Shown here in pieces: positions 6,576 to 12,984 of a stretch of 12,984 nucleotides of DNA. The notes beneath the pieces were generated by a model. That model saw only the letters and a program-made list of their open reading frames with translations. It did not search any database and was not told the DNA's origin. The stretch lies in the NCBI GenBank assembly GCA_023387135.1, contig JAEWIK010000359.1, positions 1 to 12,984 of the forward strand, read 5' to 3'. Position 1 is the stretch's first letter. Each line of letters starts with the position of its first letter. The position numbers and the translations under genes are program-made. This DNA is from Actinomycetes bacterium (GTDB taxonomy: Bacteria > Actinomycetota > Actinomycetes > Propionibacteriales > Propionibacteriaceae).

Positions 6576-8426
6576 ATGGCGAGCACCCCGGGCGCCGGCC
6601 CGACAGCGGCCCCGCCCGGGCCGGCGACGCCTGACACCGGGTTCGCCGGCGCTCAGGCGGCACCCGTCGTCCCCGTACCGCCCGGGCGCAGGACCGTGCC
6701 CGCGCTCGGCGTCGGGGCCGCGATGCTCGTGCTCGTCACTGCAGCGTCGGTGCTCGGACGTCCCGTCCCCCCGCCCGTGACCGGCGTCGACTCGTGGTTC
6801 CCGGCCGACGGCACCCGCGGCAGGTTCGCCCAGGAGGCGGGCGGCGACATCAGGTTCTCCGAGTGGTCGAGGCCCGACATCCTGAGCCTCACGCAGTCCG
6901 ACCTGCTGGTGCTGCCGTACTGGCGCGGCCGGACTGACCTCGACTGGGTCTCCACCGACTACGTCAGGCTCCACACCATCCAGGCCGGGCAGGACGGCAC
7001 CGGCACCGCCCTGTCCGACACCCTGTGGACGCTCGGTGACGACGGCGCCCGCACCGCCATCGAGTCGTCGTTCCCGGGCGAGACGTCGATCCTGCTGCCC
7101 GGTCGGCTCGACCTGCCTGCCGGCCTGCGAGCCGGGAGCACCTGGACCTCCGAGGGCACCGCCCACACCTGGGACGACGCCGCCGGCACGTTCGTCGAGT
7201 CGAAATACCTGGCTGACTACGCGGCACAGGCCTCGTCGGAACCCACTCAGGTGGAGCGGGGCTGCCTCGACGTCACCATGGAACTCGCCGTCGGGGACTC
7301 CCGGCGGACCGAGCGGCACCTGTGGTGCCCCGGCGAGGGGCTCGCGGGCTACACCGACCCCACCGGCACCTGGGTCACGACGCGGGGAGCGCCGCCCGTC
7401 CAGCCGTCGCCGGAGGAACCCTTCGACTGGAGCACCGCCGACCGGCTCGACTTCACGCCCCGCACCGCCAACCAGCCGATGGCCGAGGGCAGCATCTCGC
7501 TCTATCCCGTCGCCCCGCCCGGAGTGTTGCGCGGCGGCGCGGTGTTCGTCGGGCAGACCCAGCCCGACGTGCTCGCGGTCAGGACCGACGACGGCCTCCA
7601 GGTCGCGTGGGCGGCCCGGCCCGGCGGCACCCCCACCGCCTCGGCCACGCTCGGCGCCATCACCGTCGTCGCCACCACCAACCGGCAGGCCGTCGCCTAC
7701 AACAACCAGGGACGCTGGCTGTGGGAGGCACCGCTGAGCGACCTCTCGGTCGTGCCGCCGGTGAGGTTCGGAGAGCGTGCGGCGGTGTTCGTCACGCTCG
7801 ACGGCGCCGTCACCGCCCTCGACCTCACCTCCGGCACCGAGCTGTGGCGGACGGAGCTGGGCGCCGAGATCCGCACTGTCCCGACGGTGGCGGGAGACAG
7901 GCTGCTCGTCGCCAATCAGGCGGGCGCGCTCGCCTGCATCGACGACGCCGGGGAGCAGGTGTGGGTGGAGGACGCGGGCGTCCCCCGCAGCCTCGCCGTC
8001 TCGCCGGGACCCGACCCCGTCGTCGTCTACGGCGAGGACGGCTCGCTCGTGCTGCGGGCGTACTCGCTGGCCGACGGCCAGCAGGTGTGGCGCTCGCGGA
8101 TCTACCAGGACGCCCGCGACCTCATCGGCCTCGACACGACGGTGGTGGTGAGGGACGACGACGCCGTGCTGGGAGTGGACTGGCGGACCGGCGCCGTCGG
8201 CTGGCAGTGGAACGCCACCCGGACCGAGGACGGGATCGGGGGCGGACACCGCGCCCTGCTGCTGAGCGACACCGGGCTGATCCTGCTCGACGACGGCGGC
8301 AGGCAGGTGCGGACGTGGCAACACCACCTGGGGACTGTGACGTCCTCCACGCCGTACCTGGTCGCGGCCGCGGGGATGGTCCTCGCCTACGGGCCGGCGG
8401 GCATCGACATCGGAGCCGTGCCATGA
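6576..8426 (+). CDS. Membrane-anchored PQQ-type beta-propeller protein
   Basis: Protein of 616 residues. A Pro/Ala-rich N-terminal tail (1-37) ending in GRR precedes one hydrophobic segment (about 41-60). By the positive-inside rule the tail is cytoplasmic and the rest lies outside. Residues about 63-300 form a Trp-rich domain I do not recognise, with two cysteines (230 and 251) that could form a disulfide. From about 310 to the end come seven blade repeats of the PQQ-like type, each with a G-x-x-x-W turn or variant: DGLQVAWAA, NQGRWLWEA, SGTELWRTE, DAGEQVWVE, DGQQVWRSR, RTGAVGWQW and GGRQVRTWQ. The repeat name does not imply a PQQ cofactor; such propellers often bind proteins or carbohydrate. 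The gene overlaps the next by ATGA, so the two products are probably partners. Exact function unknown. Confidence 0.85.
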   Translation: MASTPGAGPTAAPPGPATPDTGFAGAQAAPVVPVPPGRRTVPALGVGAAMLVLVTAASVLGRPVPPPVTGVDSWFPADGTRGRFAQEAGGDIRFSEWSRPDILSLTQSDLLVLPYWRGRTDLDWVSTDYVRLHTIQAGQDGTGTALSDTLWTLGDDGARTAIESSFPGETSILLPGRLDLPAGLRAGSTWTSEGTAHTWDDAAGTFVESKYLADYAAQASSEPTQVERGCLDVTMELAVGDSRRTERHLWCPGEGLAGYTDPTGTWVTTRGAPPVQPSPEEPFDWSTADRLDFTPRTANQPMAEGSISLYPVAPPGVLRGGAVFVGQTQPDVLAVRTDDGLQVAWAARPGGTPTASATLGAITVVATTNRQAVAYNNQGRWLWEAPLSDLSVVPPVRFGERAAVFVTLDGAVTALDLTSGTELWRTELGAEIRTVPTVAGDRLLVANQAGALACIDDAGEQVWVEDAGVPRSLAVSPGPDPVVVYGEDGSLVLRAYSLADGQQVWRSRIYQDARDLIGLDTTVVVRDDDAVLGVDWRTGAVGWQWNATRTEDGIGGGHRALLLSDTGLILLDDGGRQVRTWQHHLGTVTSSTPYLVAAAGMVLAYGPAGIDIGAVP

Positions 8427-10237
8427 GACGCGCCCTGGTCGAGATCCTCGCCGCGCTGCGGGACACCTTCGTCATCACCTTCGTCGAGCCGGTGCGGGAG
8501 GGACGCCCCCGCCCCAGGACGTGGCCGCGCGGCCTGCCCGCGATCGGCGCCGCCGCGCTGGTGCTCTACTGCCTGCTCGGGCTCGCCACGATCTTCGCCG
8601 TCAACCTGCGGCAGGACGGGGACCTCGTCCTGTCGCCCTCCTCGCAGACGAGCCTCCCGTCCTCGACGGTCGGGCTGCTGCTGAGCGGCGTCATCGTGTC
8701 CTTCGCGCTGGCGCACACCGCCGCCCTGCGCACCTCGTGGTGGCTGCGCGCGGCGCTGTTCGTGCTGGGCGGGAGCGCGCTGTTCTACTTCGTCAGCTAC
8801 TCCCTCATCACGGCGACCTGGGTCGCGGGCGTCTCGGCCGGGCTCTACCTTCTGCTGCTGGTCTTCACCATCGTGAGGTCGCGCAAGCGGTTCGCCTGGT
8901 GGGAGTTCGTGGTCGTGACAGCCCTCCTCGCGCTCGCGATGCTGGGCCCGTGGCTGCTCACCGACCAGGCGCTCGACACCAGGTCGGTCGCCATCGAGGG
9001 CACCCTCTCCAGCCTCGGGCCGCTCACCTACCCCGCGTTGCTGGTCGCGGGGTCGGCGCCCGCGCAGATCGTCGTGACCGGCGCGCAGGCCGCCGCGGGA
9101 CGTCCGCTGGGCAGGCGACTGTTCTGGGTCCTGGCGGCGGTCGCCGTGATCTGGTTGGGTGTCGCGACGGTGCTGTCGGTGCAGGACGGCGGGGAGGACC
9201 TGACGACCGAGGCGTTCGCCGCGGGCGCCCTCACCCTCGCGGGCATCGCCGTCGCCATCGGCGTCTGGCTGCGGCGCGCTCGACGCGACGCACCCGACCC
9301 GCCCGACGCCTACCCCGAGGCCTGGGCTCCCTGGCTGTACCCGCTCGCGACGGCGATCGCCGGGTTGCTGCTGGTGGCGCTCCCGCTGCAGATCCTCTCG
9401 CTGCTGCTGAGGCTGTTCGGGCTCGGCTGGGCCGCCGACGGCTTCGACGCCGCCTGGAACTTCATCTTCGACAACAACCCCGGGGTGCTCTGGCGGGCGG
9501 CGATCGGCGTGCTGCTGCTGGTCATCGCGTGGCGGATCAGCGCCCGGGGCAGGCAGACGGAGGCTGTCGTGCTCGGCGCGCTGGCCGTCTCCATGTTGGT
9601 CGATGCGCTCGGTCTCGTCCCCGGACTGGCGTTCCTCCACGAACGCACCACCCAGGCGATGGGCCTGACGGCCGCCGCCGTCGCGCTGCTCGCCGGCCTG
9701 GTGCTGGCGGCGCGAGGGGCGCTGGACCGCGGGCGGGCGCGCGGCATCGTCGCCGTCGTGCTGCTGGCGGTGCTCTATCCGCACCGCAACCTGCTCGCCG
9801 ATCCTGCCAGCGCGGCTCTCGTCTTCAGCGCGCAGCTCGTGGTGCTGTTCGGCCTCACCTGGCGGCTCTTCACCGATGCAGGCTTCCTGCAGAAGGACAG
9901 CCGGCTGTTCCCGCAGCCGACGCGCGTGCTGCTGTTCCTCGCCAACTCGCTGTTCGCCGCCACCTCGCTCGCCTTCGTCGCGCTGGCACGGGCGCTGGCC
10001 ACCGGCGCCGACTCCACGATCTGGAGCGACACCGGCGACTGGACGCTGGGCGAGCCGCTCTTCACCGCCGGGCTGATCACTGCGACGTGGCTCGTCCTGC
10101 GTCCCGCGCGGACGCTGCCGGACGCCGTCCCGGTGGCGGTCCCCGCCCTCGAGGCCGCGTTGCCGTCAGGCGAGCATCAGCACCAGGGGGATGGCCACGA
10201 TCCCCACCAGGATGCTCACCGAGGTGGTGAAGGCTGA
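8423..10237 (+). CDS. Polytopic membrane protein of unknown function, coupled to the propeller gene
   Basis: Hydrophobic protein of 604 residues. A short amphipathic N-terminus rich in Arg (MRRALVEILAALRDTF) precedes about 14 membrane segments, near 38-60, 80-100, 108-127, 130-152, 160-178, 230-252, 262-284, 304-332, 354-371, 380-400, 411-431, 438-452, 462-482, 500-525 and possibly 543-560. I recognise no transporter signature, glycosyltransferase motif or catalytic cluster. The ATG overlaps the propeller stop (ATGA), implying coupled translation and a shared complex. The frame is open far upstream of 8423, but that part lies inside the propeller gene. The last 23 residues (582-604) form a hydrophilic tail with five histidines, encoded on the strand opposite the end of the transporter gene; the true end of the conserved protein may be near residue 580. 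Confidence 0.82.
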   Translation: MRRALVEILAALRDTFVITFVEPVREGRPRPRTWPRGLPAIGAAALVLYCLLGLATIFAVNLRQDGDLVLSPSSQTSLPSSTVGLLLSGVIVSFALAHTAALRTSWWLRAALFVLGGSALFYFVSYSLITATWVAGVSAGLYLLLLVFTIVRSRKRFAWWEFVVVTALLALAMLGPWLLTDQALDTRSVAIEGTLSSLGPLTYPALLVAGSAPAQIVVTGAQAAAGRPLGRRLFWVLAAVAVIWLGVATVLSVQDGGEDLTTEAFAAGALTLAGIAVAIGVWLRRARRDAPDPPDAYPEAWAPWLYPLATAIAGLLLVALPLQILSLLLRLFGLGWAADGFDAAWNFIFDNNPGVLWRAAIGVLLLVIAWRISARGRQTEAVVLGALAVSMLVDALGLVPGLAFLHERTTQAMGLTAAAVALLAGLVLAARGALDRGRARGIVAVVLLAVLYPHRNLLADPASAALVFSAQLVVLFGLTWRLFTDAGFLQKDSRLFPQPTRVLLFLANSLFAATSLAFVALARALATGADSTIWSDTGDWTLGEPLFTAGLITATWLVLRPARTLPDAVPVAVPALEAALPSGEHQHQGDGHDPHQDAHRGGEG

Positions 10238-11071
10238 CGCCTCGATGTCCAGCCCCAGCCGCTCGGTGAACGCCGACGACATCGCCGCGAGCGGGGCGAA
10301 CCAGAGCGCGCAGACCACCGCGCGGAGTTCGTCGGGCCCGGGGATGACGAACCAGGTGGCCACCGCGACCGGCACGACGATGAGGTACCTGATGAGCAGG
10401 AACCTGCCCGCGAGCTTCAGCGTGTGGCGCGGCAACCGCAGCTCCAGGCCCACGCCGATCATGAACATGGCCAGGAACGGGTTCGCCGCCCCGATGACGC
10501 TCGTGAAGGCGATGAACTGGCTGGGCAGGGTGATGCCCGACACCAGCAGGGCCAGCAGCGCGAGATAGGTGACGAGGACGGGATTGCGCAGCGCGCCGAG
10601 GGTCGAGCGCAGCCGTCCGTGGCCGTCGGGGCTGACCAGCGAGGAGGCCCAGCCGTACCCGACCCCCGCGTTCCCGACAGCCACCCCGATGTCGAACATC
10701 GAGGTGTAGAGCATGACCTGCGGGCCCATCATCGCCGCCATGTACGGGGTGGCGAAGGCACCGATGTTGTAGCCGCCGCTGTGCAGCACGGCGAACGACC
10801 GCAGCCGCCTGCCGTACTTGCGGTTGAGCAGGTAACCCACAGTCTGCTGGAACGTGTTGACGGTGAGGGACGCGATGGTGAGCACCAGCAGCGTCGGGTG
10901 GAACTCGTAATCGCTGAAGGCAGTCACCAGCGCGGCGGGCAGGGTTACGGTCAGGACGATCCTGGAGAAGATCGGGAAGTGGGCGGTGGTGAGCCAGCCG
11001 AGCCGCTTGGCTCCGAAGCCGATGCCGATGATGACCACGAGGGACAGGGCCTTGACGAGCACATCGAGCAC
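10166..11071 (-). CDS. AEC-family (auxin efflux carrier type) transporter
   Basis: Integral membrane protein of 301 residues with about ten hydrophobic segments in two five-helix halves, the size and layout of bacterial AEC permeases. Features include a first helix ending GAKRLGWL, the PAALVTAFSDYEF region, SGGYNIGAFATPYM with Asn, Gly and Pro breaking a helix as in the family's crossing motif, and the second-half segment LWFAPLAAMSSAFTERLGLD. Known members move organic anions such as malate and malonate, or auxin; the substrate here is not readable. Start GTG is favoured by a TAGGGT -10 ending six bases upstream; an ATG at 11062 in frame would remove three residues. Its 3' end overlaps the convergent membrane-protein gene by 72 bases, and the conserved helix at its C-terminus lies in the overlap. 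Confidence 0.88.
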   Translation of the reverse strand: MLDVLVKALSLVVIIGIGFGAKRLGWLTTAHFPIFSRIVLTVTLPAALVTAFSDYEFHPTLLVLTIASLTVNTFQQTVGYLLNRKYGRRLRSFAVLHSGGYNIGAFATPYMAAMMGPQVMLYTSMFDIGVAVGNAGVGYGWASSLVSPDGHGRLRSTLGALRNPVLVTYLALLALLVSGITLPSQFIAFTSVIGAANPFLAMFMIGVGLELRLPRHTLKLAGRFLLIRYLIVVPVAVATWFVIPGPDELRAVVCALWFAPLAAMSSAFTERLGLDIEASAFTTSVSILVGIVAIPLVLMLA

Positions 11072-11077
11072 CGACCA

Positions 11078-11083
11078 ACCCTA
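11078..11083 (-). promoter_or_regulatory. -10 box for a leaderless transcript of the AEC transporter gene
   Basis: TAGGGT on the minus strand ends six bases before the GTG at 11071. Upstream, two copies of CGAGCGGG are spaced 21 bases apart (11086-11093 and 11107-11114), a possible regulator site. No standard -35 is seen. Confidence 0.5.
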
Positions 11084-11143
11084 GTCCCGCTCGGCCGGGC
11101 GCGAGGCCCGCTCGTCCCTCGGGCGCCGGCAGGCCGTCACAAT

Positions 11144-11157
11144 GCGGGATGTCCCGC
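11144..11157. repeat. Perfect inverted repeat, possible terminator or operator
   Basis: GCGGGATGTCCCGC has 6-base arms around a 2-base centre. It begins eleven bases after the end of the unknown gene at 11169-11777 (read on the minus strand) and sits about 60 bases upstream of the transporter's -10. It may be a weak terminator stem for the first, without a T-run, or a regulatory site for the second. Confidence 0.35.
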
Positions 11158-11168
11158 GTCAGGGGTGA

Positions 11169-11777
11169 CTACTGGGACGGAGTGCCGCCGAACAGCGCCG
11201 ACCACCAGCCCTTGCTGAAGGGCGGCGGACGGAAGGGACTCAGCTCGGGATCGGAGTCGTGCTCGACGATCCTCAGCGCCGACGCGACGACGAGGTGCCT
11301 CGTCCCTGCCGAGGCCAGGACGAAGACCCGCCTGCCGTCGGCGACCCGCGGCACCCGCGCGAGGTCGTCGGGCTCGGCGCGCTCCAGCGCGAGGTCGGGC
11401 AGTTCGGCAGCGCAGGAGACGAAGTCGACGTCCTCGAAGAGGAGGTCGACGCTGGTCGGCAGCCCAGGCGCCTTCGGGCTGCGCAGCAGCAGCCCGTGCC
11501 CCCGCTCGTACTCCCACAGCGTGAAGGCGCGGCCGGCGAGCGGATCCGTCTCGGACCTGGGAGCCTGCCCGGCCGCTCCCACCCACTGTCCTGTGCCGCC
11601 CGCCCACGCGTCGTCGGCCGCCCGGGTGAGCGCCCAGGCCGCGTCGACCCCGACGAGCGTGTCGATGCGGGTCGCGGGGGTGGTGGTGATCACCGTGCCG
11701 GCGTCCTCGCCCAGGTCGACCTCGTAGCGCGGCCGACGCAACACCCTCGAGGGAGGCAGTCGTCGCAGCCGGATCAC
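11169..11777 (-). CDS. Hypothetical soluble protein, 202 residues
   Basis: I do not recognise this protein. It has no signal peptide or membrane segment, so it is probably cytoplasmic. The N-terminus is basic (IRLRRLPPSRVLRRPRY), the middle is acidic and Ala-rich with several Trp (WALTRAADDAWAGG, FTLWEYERG), and the end is SKGWWSALFGG with paired Trp. The alternation of short beta-like stretches (VITTTPAT, RRVFVLASA, RHLVVASALRIVEHD) suggests a compact alpha/beta or beta-rich fold. The start is GTG 11777 because TAGGAT ends six bases upstream and nothing better is available. GC-ending codon use matches its neighbours. It is divergent from the exonuclease gene, with 80 bases between the two starts. 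Confidence 0.75.
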   Translation of the reverse strand: MIRLRRLPPSRVLRRPRYEVDLGEDAGTVITTTPATRIDTLVGVDAAWALTRAADDAWAGGTGQWVGAAGQAPRSETDPLAGRAFTLWEYERGHGLLLRSPKAPGLPTSVDLLFEDVDFVSCAAELPDLALERAEPDDLARVPRVADGRRVFVLASAGTRHLVVASALRIVEHDSDPELSPFRPPPFSKGWWSALFGGTPSQ

Positions 11778-11783
11778 TCCCGC

Positions 11784-11789
11784 ATCCTA
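11784..11789 (-). promoter_or_regulatory. -10 box for a leaderless transcript of the hypothetical gene
   Basis: TAGGAT on the minus strand ends six bases before the GTG at 11777. It faces away from the exonuclease -10 at 11845-11850, forming a divergent promoter region. Confidence 0.5.
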
Positions 11790-11835
11790 CGAGCCGCCGG
11801 GCCCGCGGTGCCCGCCGTCCCCGCCTCCGCGAGAC

Positions 11836-11855
11836 CCGGGACTGTAGTCTCCCGG
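11836..11855. promoter_or_regulatory. Imperfect palindrome over the exonuclease -10 box
   Basis: CCGGGACTGTAGTCTCCCGG pairs CCGGGA with TCCCGG and ACT with AGT, with one unpaired base. The -10 TAGTCT lies inside its right half, so a bound dimer would block transcription. An overlapping repeat GAGAC (11831-11835) / GTCTC (11847-11851) is also present. Confidence 0.35.
11845..11850 (+). promoter_or_regulatory. -10 box for a leaderless transcript of the exonuclease gene
   Basis: TAGTCT ends seven bases before the GTG at 11858. A GGAG directly abuts the GTG and is too close to act as a normal Shine-Dalgarno. Confidence 0.5.
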
Positions 11856-11857
11856 AG

Positions 11858-12367
11858 GTGACCAGATACGTCTTCGTGGACGTCGAGGCAGCCGCCGGGC
11901 CATCCCCCTTCTCCGGGGTCATGACGGAGTTCGGCGCCGTGGACTTCACCACCCGCGAGACCTTCCACGGGGTGCTGCGCTCCGCCCACCTCGACCCGCC
12001 CGACTCCGGGCACTACGTGCTCGACGACGCCTTCCCGCCCCACGACCTCGGCACTGTCATGGCCGAGTTCTCCGGGTGGCTTCGCGCCCTGGGAGACTCC
12101 CGGCTCGTCATGGTGTCCGACAACCCGGCCTTCGACTTCATGTGGATCGCGGACGGGTTCGACAGGGCCGGCCTGCCCAACCCGCTCGGTTACTCGGCCC
12201 GGCGCATCGGCGACCTGCACGCAGGACTGAGCGGGAACTGGCTGGACACGAACGGCTGGAAGGCTCTCGGCAGCACCACCCACGACCACAACCCCGTCAA
12301 CGACGCGCTGCGCAACGCCGAGGCCTTCGAGGAGTTGCTGACCGCCCACGGCCAGCGGCTGCCGTGA
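11858..12367 (+). CDS. DnaQ-like DEDDh 3'-5' exonuclease
   Basis: Small stand-alone exonuclease domain of 169 residues that would remove nucleotides from 3' ends of DNA or RNA using two metal ions. All acidic ligands are visible: Asp8 and Glu10 in VFVDVEAA (ExoI), Asp93 in SDNPAFDFMW (ExoII), and His144 with Asp149 in HNPVNDA (ExoIII, HxxxxD, defining the DEDDh subclass). There is no polymerase, helicase or other added domain. Oligoribonuclease is the nearest small relative, but its usual motif context is not obvious and the substrate cannot be assigned. It starts at GTG by the leaderless pattern, is divergent from the hypothetical gene on its left, and is followed by the patatin gene on the same strand after 62 bases with a separate -10 box. 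Confidence 0.85.
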   Translation: MTRYVFVDVEAAAGPSPFSGVMTEFGAVDFTTRETFHGVLRSAHLDPPDSGHYVLDDAFPPHDLGTVMAEFSGWLRALGDSRLVMVSDNPAFDFMWIADGFDRAGLPNPLGYSARRIGDLHAGLSGNWLDTNGWKALGSTTHDHNPVNDALRNAEAFEELLTAHGQRLP

Positions 12368-12396
12368 CCACGGGATTCCAGGTGCTGAAGGGCTGA

Positions 12397-12412
12397 CGCC
12401 CACCGTCGGGCG
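12397..12412 (+). terminator. Weak hairpin between the exonuclease and patatin genes
   Basis: CGCCC (12397-12401) can pair with GGGCG (12408-12412) around a six-base loop. The stem is short and no T-run follows, so this is at best a weak terminator. Confidence 0.22.
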
Positions 12413-12417
12413 CCTGC

Positions 12418-12423
12418 CATAGT
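12418..12423 (+). promoter_or_regulatory. -10 box for a leaderless transcript of the patatin gene
   Basis: CATAGT ends six bases before the GTG at 12430. AGGAG overlaps the start codon and cannot act as its Shine-Dalgarno. Confidence 0.5.
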
Positions 12424-12429
12424 CGAGGA

Positions 12430-12984
12430 GTGCACGAGAACCTGGCCAGCAATGTGACAGACGTCGCCCTCATCTTCGAGGGCGGCGGGATGCGTGCCAG
12501 CTACACCTCGGCGGTCGTGGCCACCCTGCTCGACGCGGGGATCCACGTCGACTGGGTGGCGGGCATCTCGGCGGGCGCCTCCAACACCGCCAACTACCTC
12601 GCCCGGGACGGCGAGCGCGCCAGGAAGTCGTTCGTCGACTTCGTCGCCGACCCCAACTTCGGCAGCCTCAGGACCTTCCTCACCGGCAAGGGCCTCTTCA
12701 ACGCCGCCTACATCTACGAGCAGACCGCTGGACCCGACCAGGCGCTCCCGTACGACTACGACACCTTCCTCGCCAACCCCGCGCGGGTGCGGATCGGCGC
12801 CTTCGAGGCCGACACCGGCGAGGCCGTGTACTGGGGCAAGGAGGACCTCTCCACGCTGCGCGACCTGATGATCAGGGTGCGGGCGTCGTCGACCATGCCG
12901 GTCATCATGCCGCCGGTGACGATCGGCGACCACGTGTACGTGGACGGCGCGCTCGGCCCCTCCGGCGGGATCGCGCTCGACCAG
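12430..12984 (+). CDS. Patatin-like phospholipase, YjjU type, N-terminal part (cut by the window edge)
   Basis: Serine lipid acyl hydrolase, of which 185 residues are in the window with the frame still open at base 12984. The catalytic parts are all present: the oxyanion-hole stretch EGGGMRA (17-23), the nucleophile elbow GISAG (45-49, Ser47) and the Asp of the dyad in VDGA (Asp172). EGGGMR, GISAGASN and the RASSTMPVIMPPV stretch before the Asp resemble the E. coli YjjU-like bacterial patatins, which usually have about 280-360 residues, so perhaps half is missing. It is probably cytoplasmic or membrane-associated and acts on phospholipid or acyl esters. The start is GTG 12430 from the -10 box six bases upstream; ATG 12490 would remove the beta-strand before the oxyanion hole and is wrong. 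Confidence 0.9.
   Translation, partial: MHENLASNVTDVALIFEGGGMRASYTSAVVATLLDAGIHVDWVAGISAGASNTANYLARDGERARKSFVDFVADPNFGSLRTFLTGKGLFNAAYIYEQTAGPDQALPYDYDTFLANPARVRIGAFEADTGEAVYWGKEDLSTLRDLMIRVRASSTMPVIMPPVTIGDHVYVDGALGPSGGIALDQ

Noticed and set aside
6252..8327. Minus-strand open frame of 691 codons opposite the sigma-like and propeller genes
   Set aside because: Its translation is Arg/Gly/Pro/Asp-rich low-complexity sequence without domains, typical of the antisense of a GC-rich gene. The plus-strand frames have clear structure.
7322..8422. Upstream extension of the membrane-protein frame to 7322
   Set aside because: It reads the propeller gene out of frame into Arg/His/Pro-rich sequence; the hydrophobic protein starts at 8423.
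8387..9784. Minus-strand open frame of 465 codons opposite the membrane-protein gene
   Set aside because: The translation is Gln/Arg/Asp/Gly repeats produced by antisense reading of Leu/Val/Ala codons; no start signal or fold is evident.
9801..10237. Frameshift or sequencing error as the cause of the extended membrane-protein tail
   Set aside because: The frame keeps hydrophobic, sensible protein up to about residue 560 and no alternative frame restores a better end. An in-frame stop loss is simpler, though resequencing could still change this.
12190..12933. Minus-strand open frame opposite the exonuclease end and patatin start
   Set aside because: Gly/Val/Asp/Arg-rich shadow; it runs through two plus-strand genes that show complete catalytic motifs.

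Overview
The window is high-GC DNA (GC-ending codons throughout, frequent GTG starts, long spurious antisense reading frames) from an actinobacterium. A member of the Propionibacteriales is plausible from the overall style, but I see no marker gene that fixes the family. Coding density is very high: the longest gap is 185 bases, and there are no rRNA or tRNA genes, mobile elements, CRISPR arrays or attachment sites.

Bases 1-5753 are one minus-strand operon read from a strong promoter at 5786-5815. It encodes a branched-chain 2-oxoacid dehydrogenase complex: E1-alpha (bkdA), E1-beta (bkdB) and lipoyl E2 (bkdC). These are followed by a PfkB-family sugar/nucleoside kinase resembling adenosine kinase, a two-domain rhodanese of the 3-mercaptopyruvate sulfurtransferase type, and the first third of alanine racemase (alr), which runs off the left edge. 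Every junction is an overlap or a gap of 12 bases or less. The E3 subunit (lipoamide dehydrogenase) is not here and must come from elsewhere. The promoter has a consensus TTGACA -35 box, and a 12-base perfect palindrome fills its spacer, so a dedicated repressor is likely.

Bases 5939-10237 lie on the plus strand and are the least explained part. A small sigma-70-like protein has a convincing region 4 but no clear region 2. Next comes a membrane-anchored, extracytoplasmic seven-bladed PQQ-type beta-propeller protein. It is translationally coupled (ATGA) to a very hydrophobic protein with about 14 membrane segments that I do not recognise. The propeller and membrane protein look like a two-part envelope system of unknown job.

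The right third holds four separately transcribed genes. An AEC-family (auxin efflux carrier type) transporter on the minus strand overlaps the 3' end of the membrane-protein gene tail-to-tail by 72 bases. An unrecognised 202-residue soluble protein follows on the minus strand, divergent from a small DEDDh 3'-5' exonuclease. Last is the N-terminal part of a YjjU-like patatin phospholipase, cut by the right edge.

All six genes that start their own transcript outside the bkd operon carry a TAnnnT-type (or CATAGT) -10 box ending 6-7 bases before the start codon, and none needs a Shine-Dalgarno site. This is the pattern of leaderless actinobacterial transcripts. The bkd operon has instead a leader of about 26 bases with a good Shine-Dalgarno sequence, and so does each of its coupled E2 and kinase genes.
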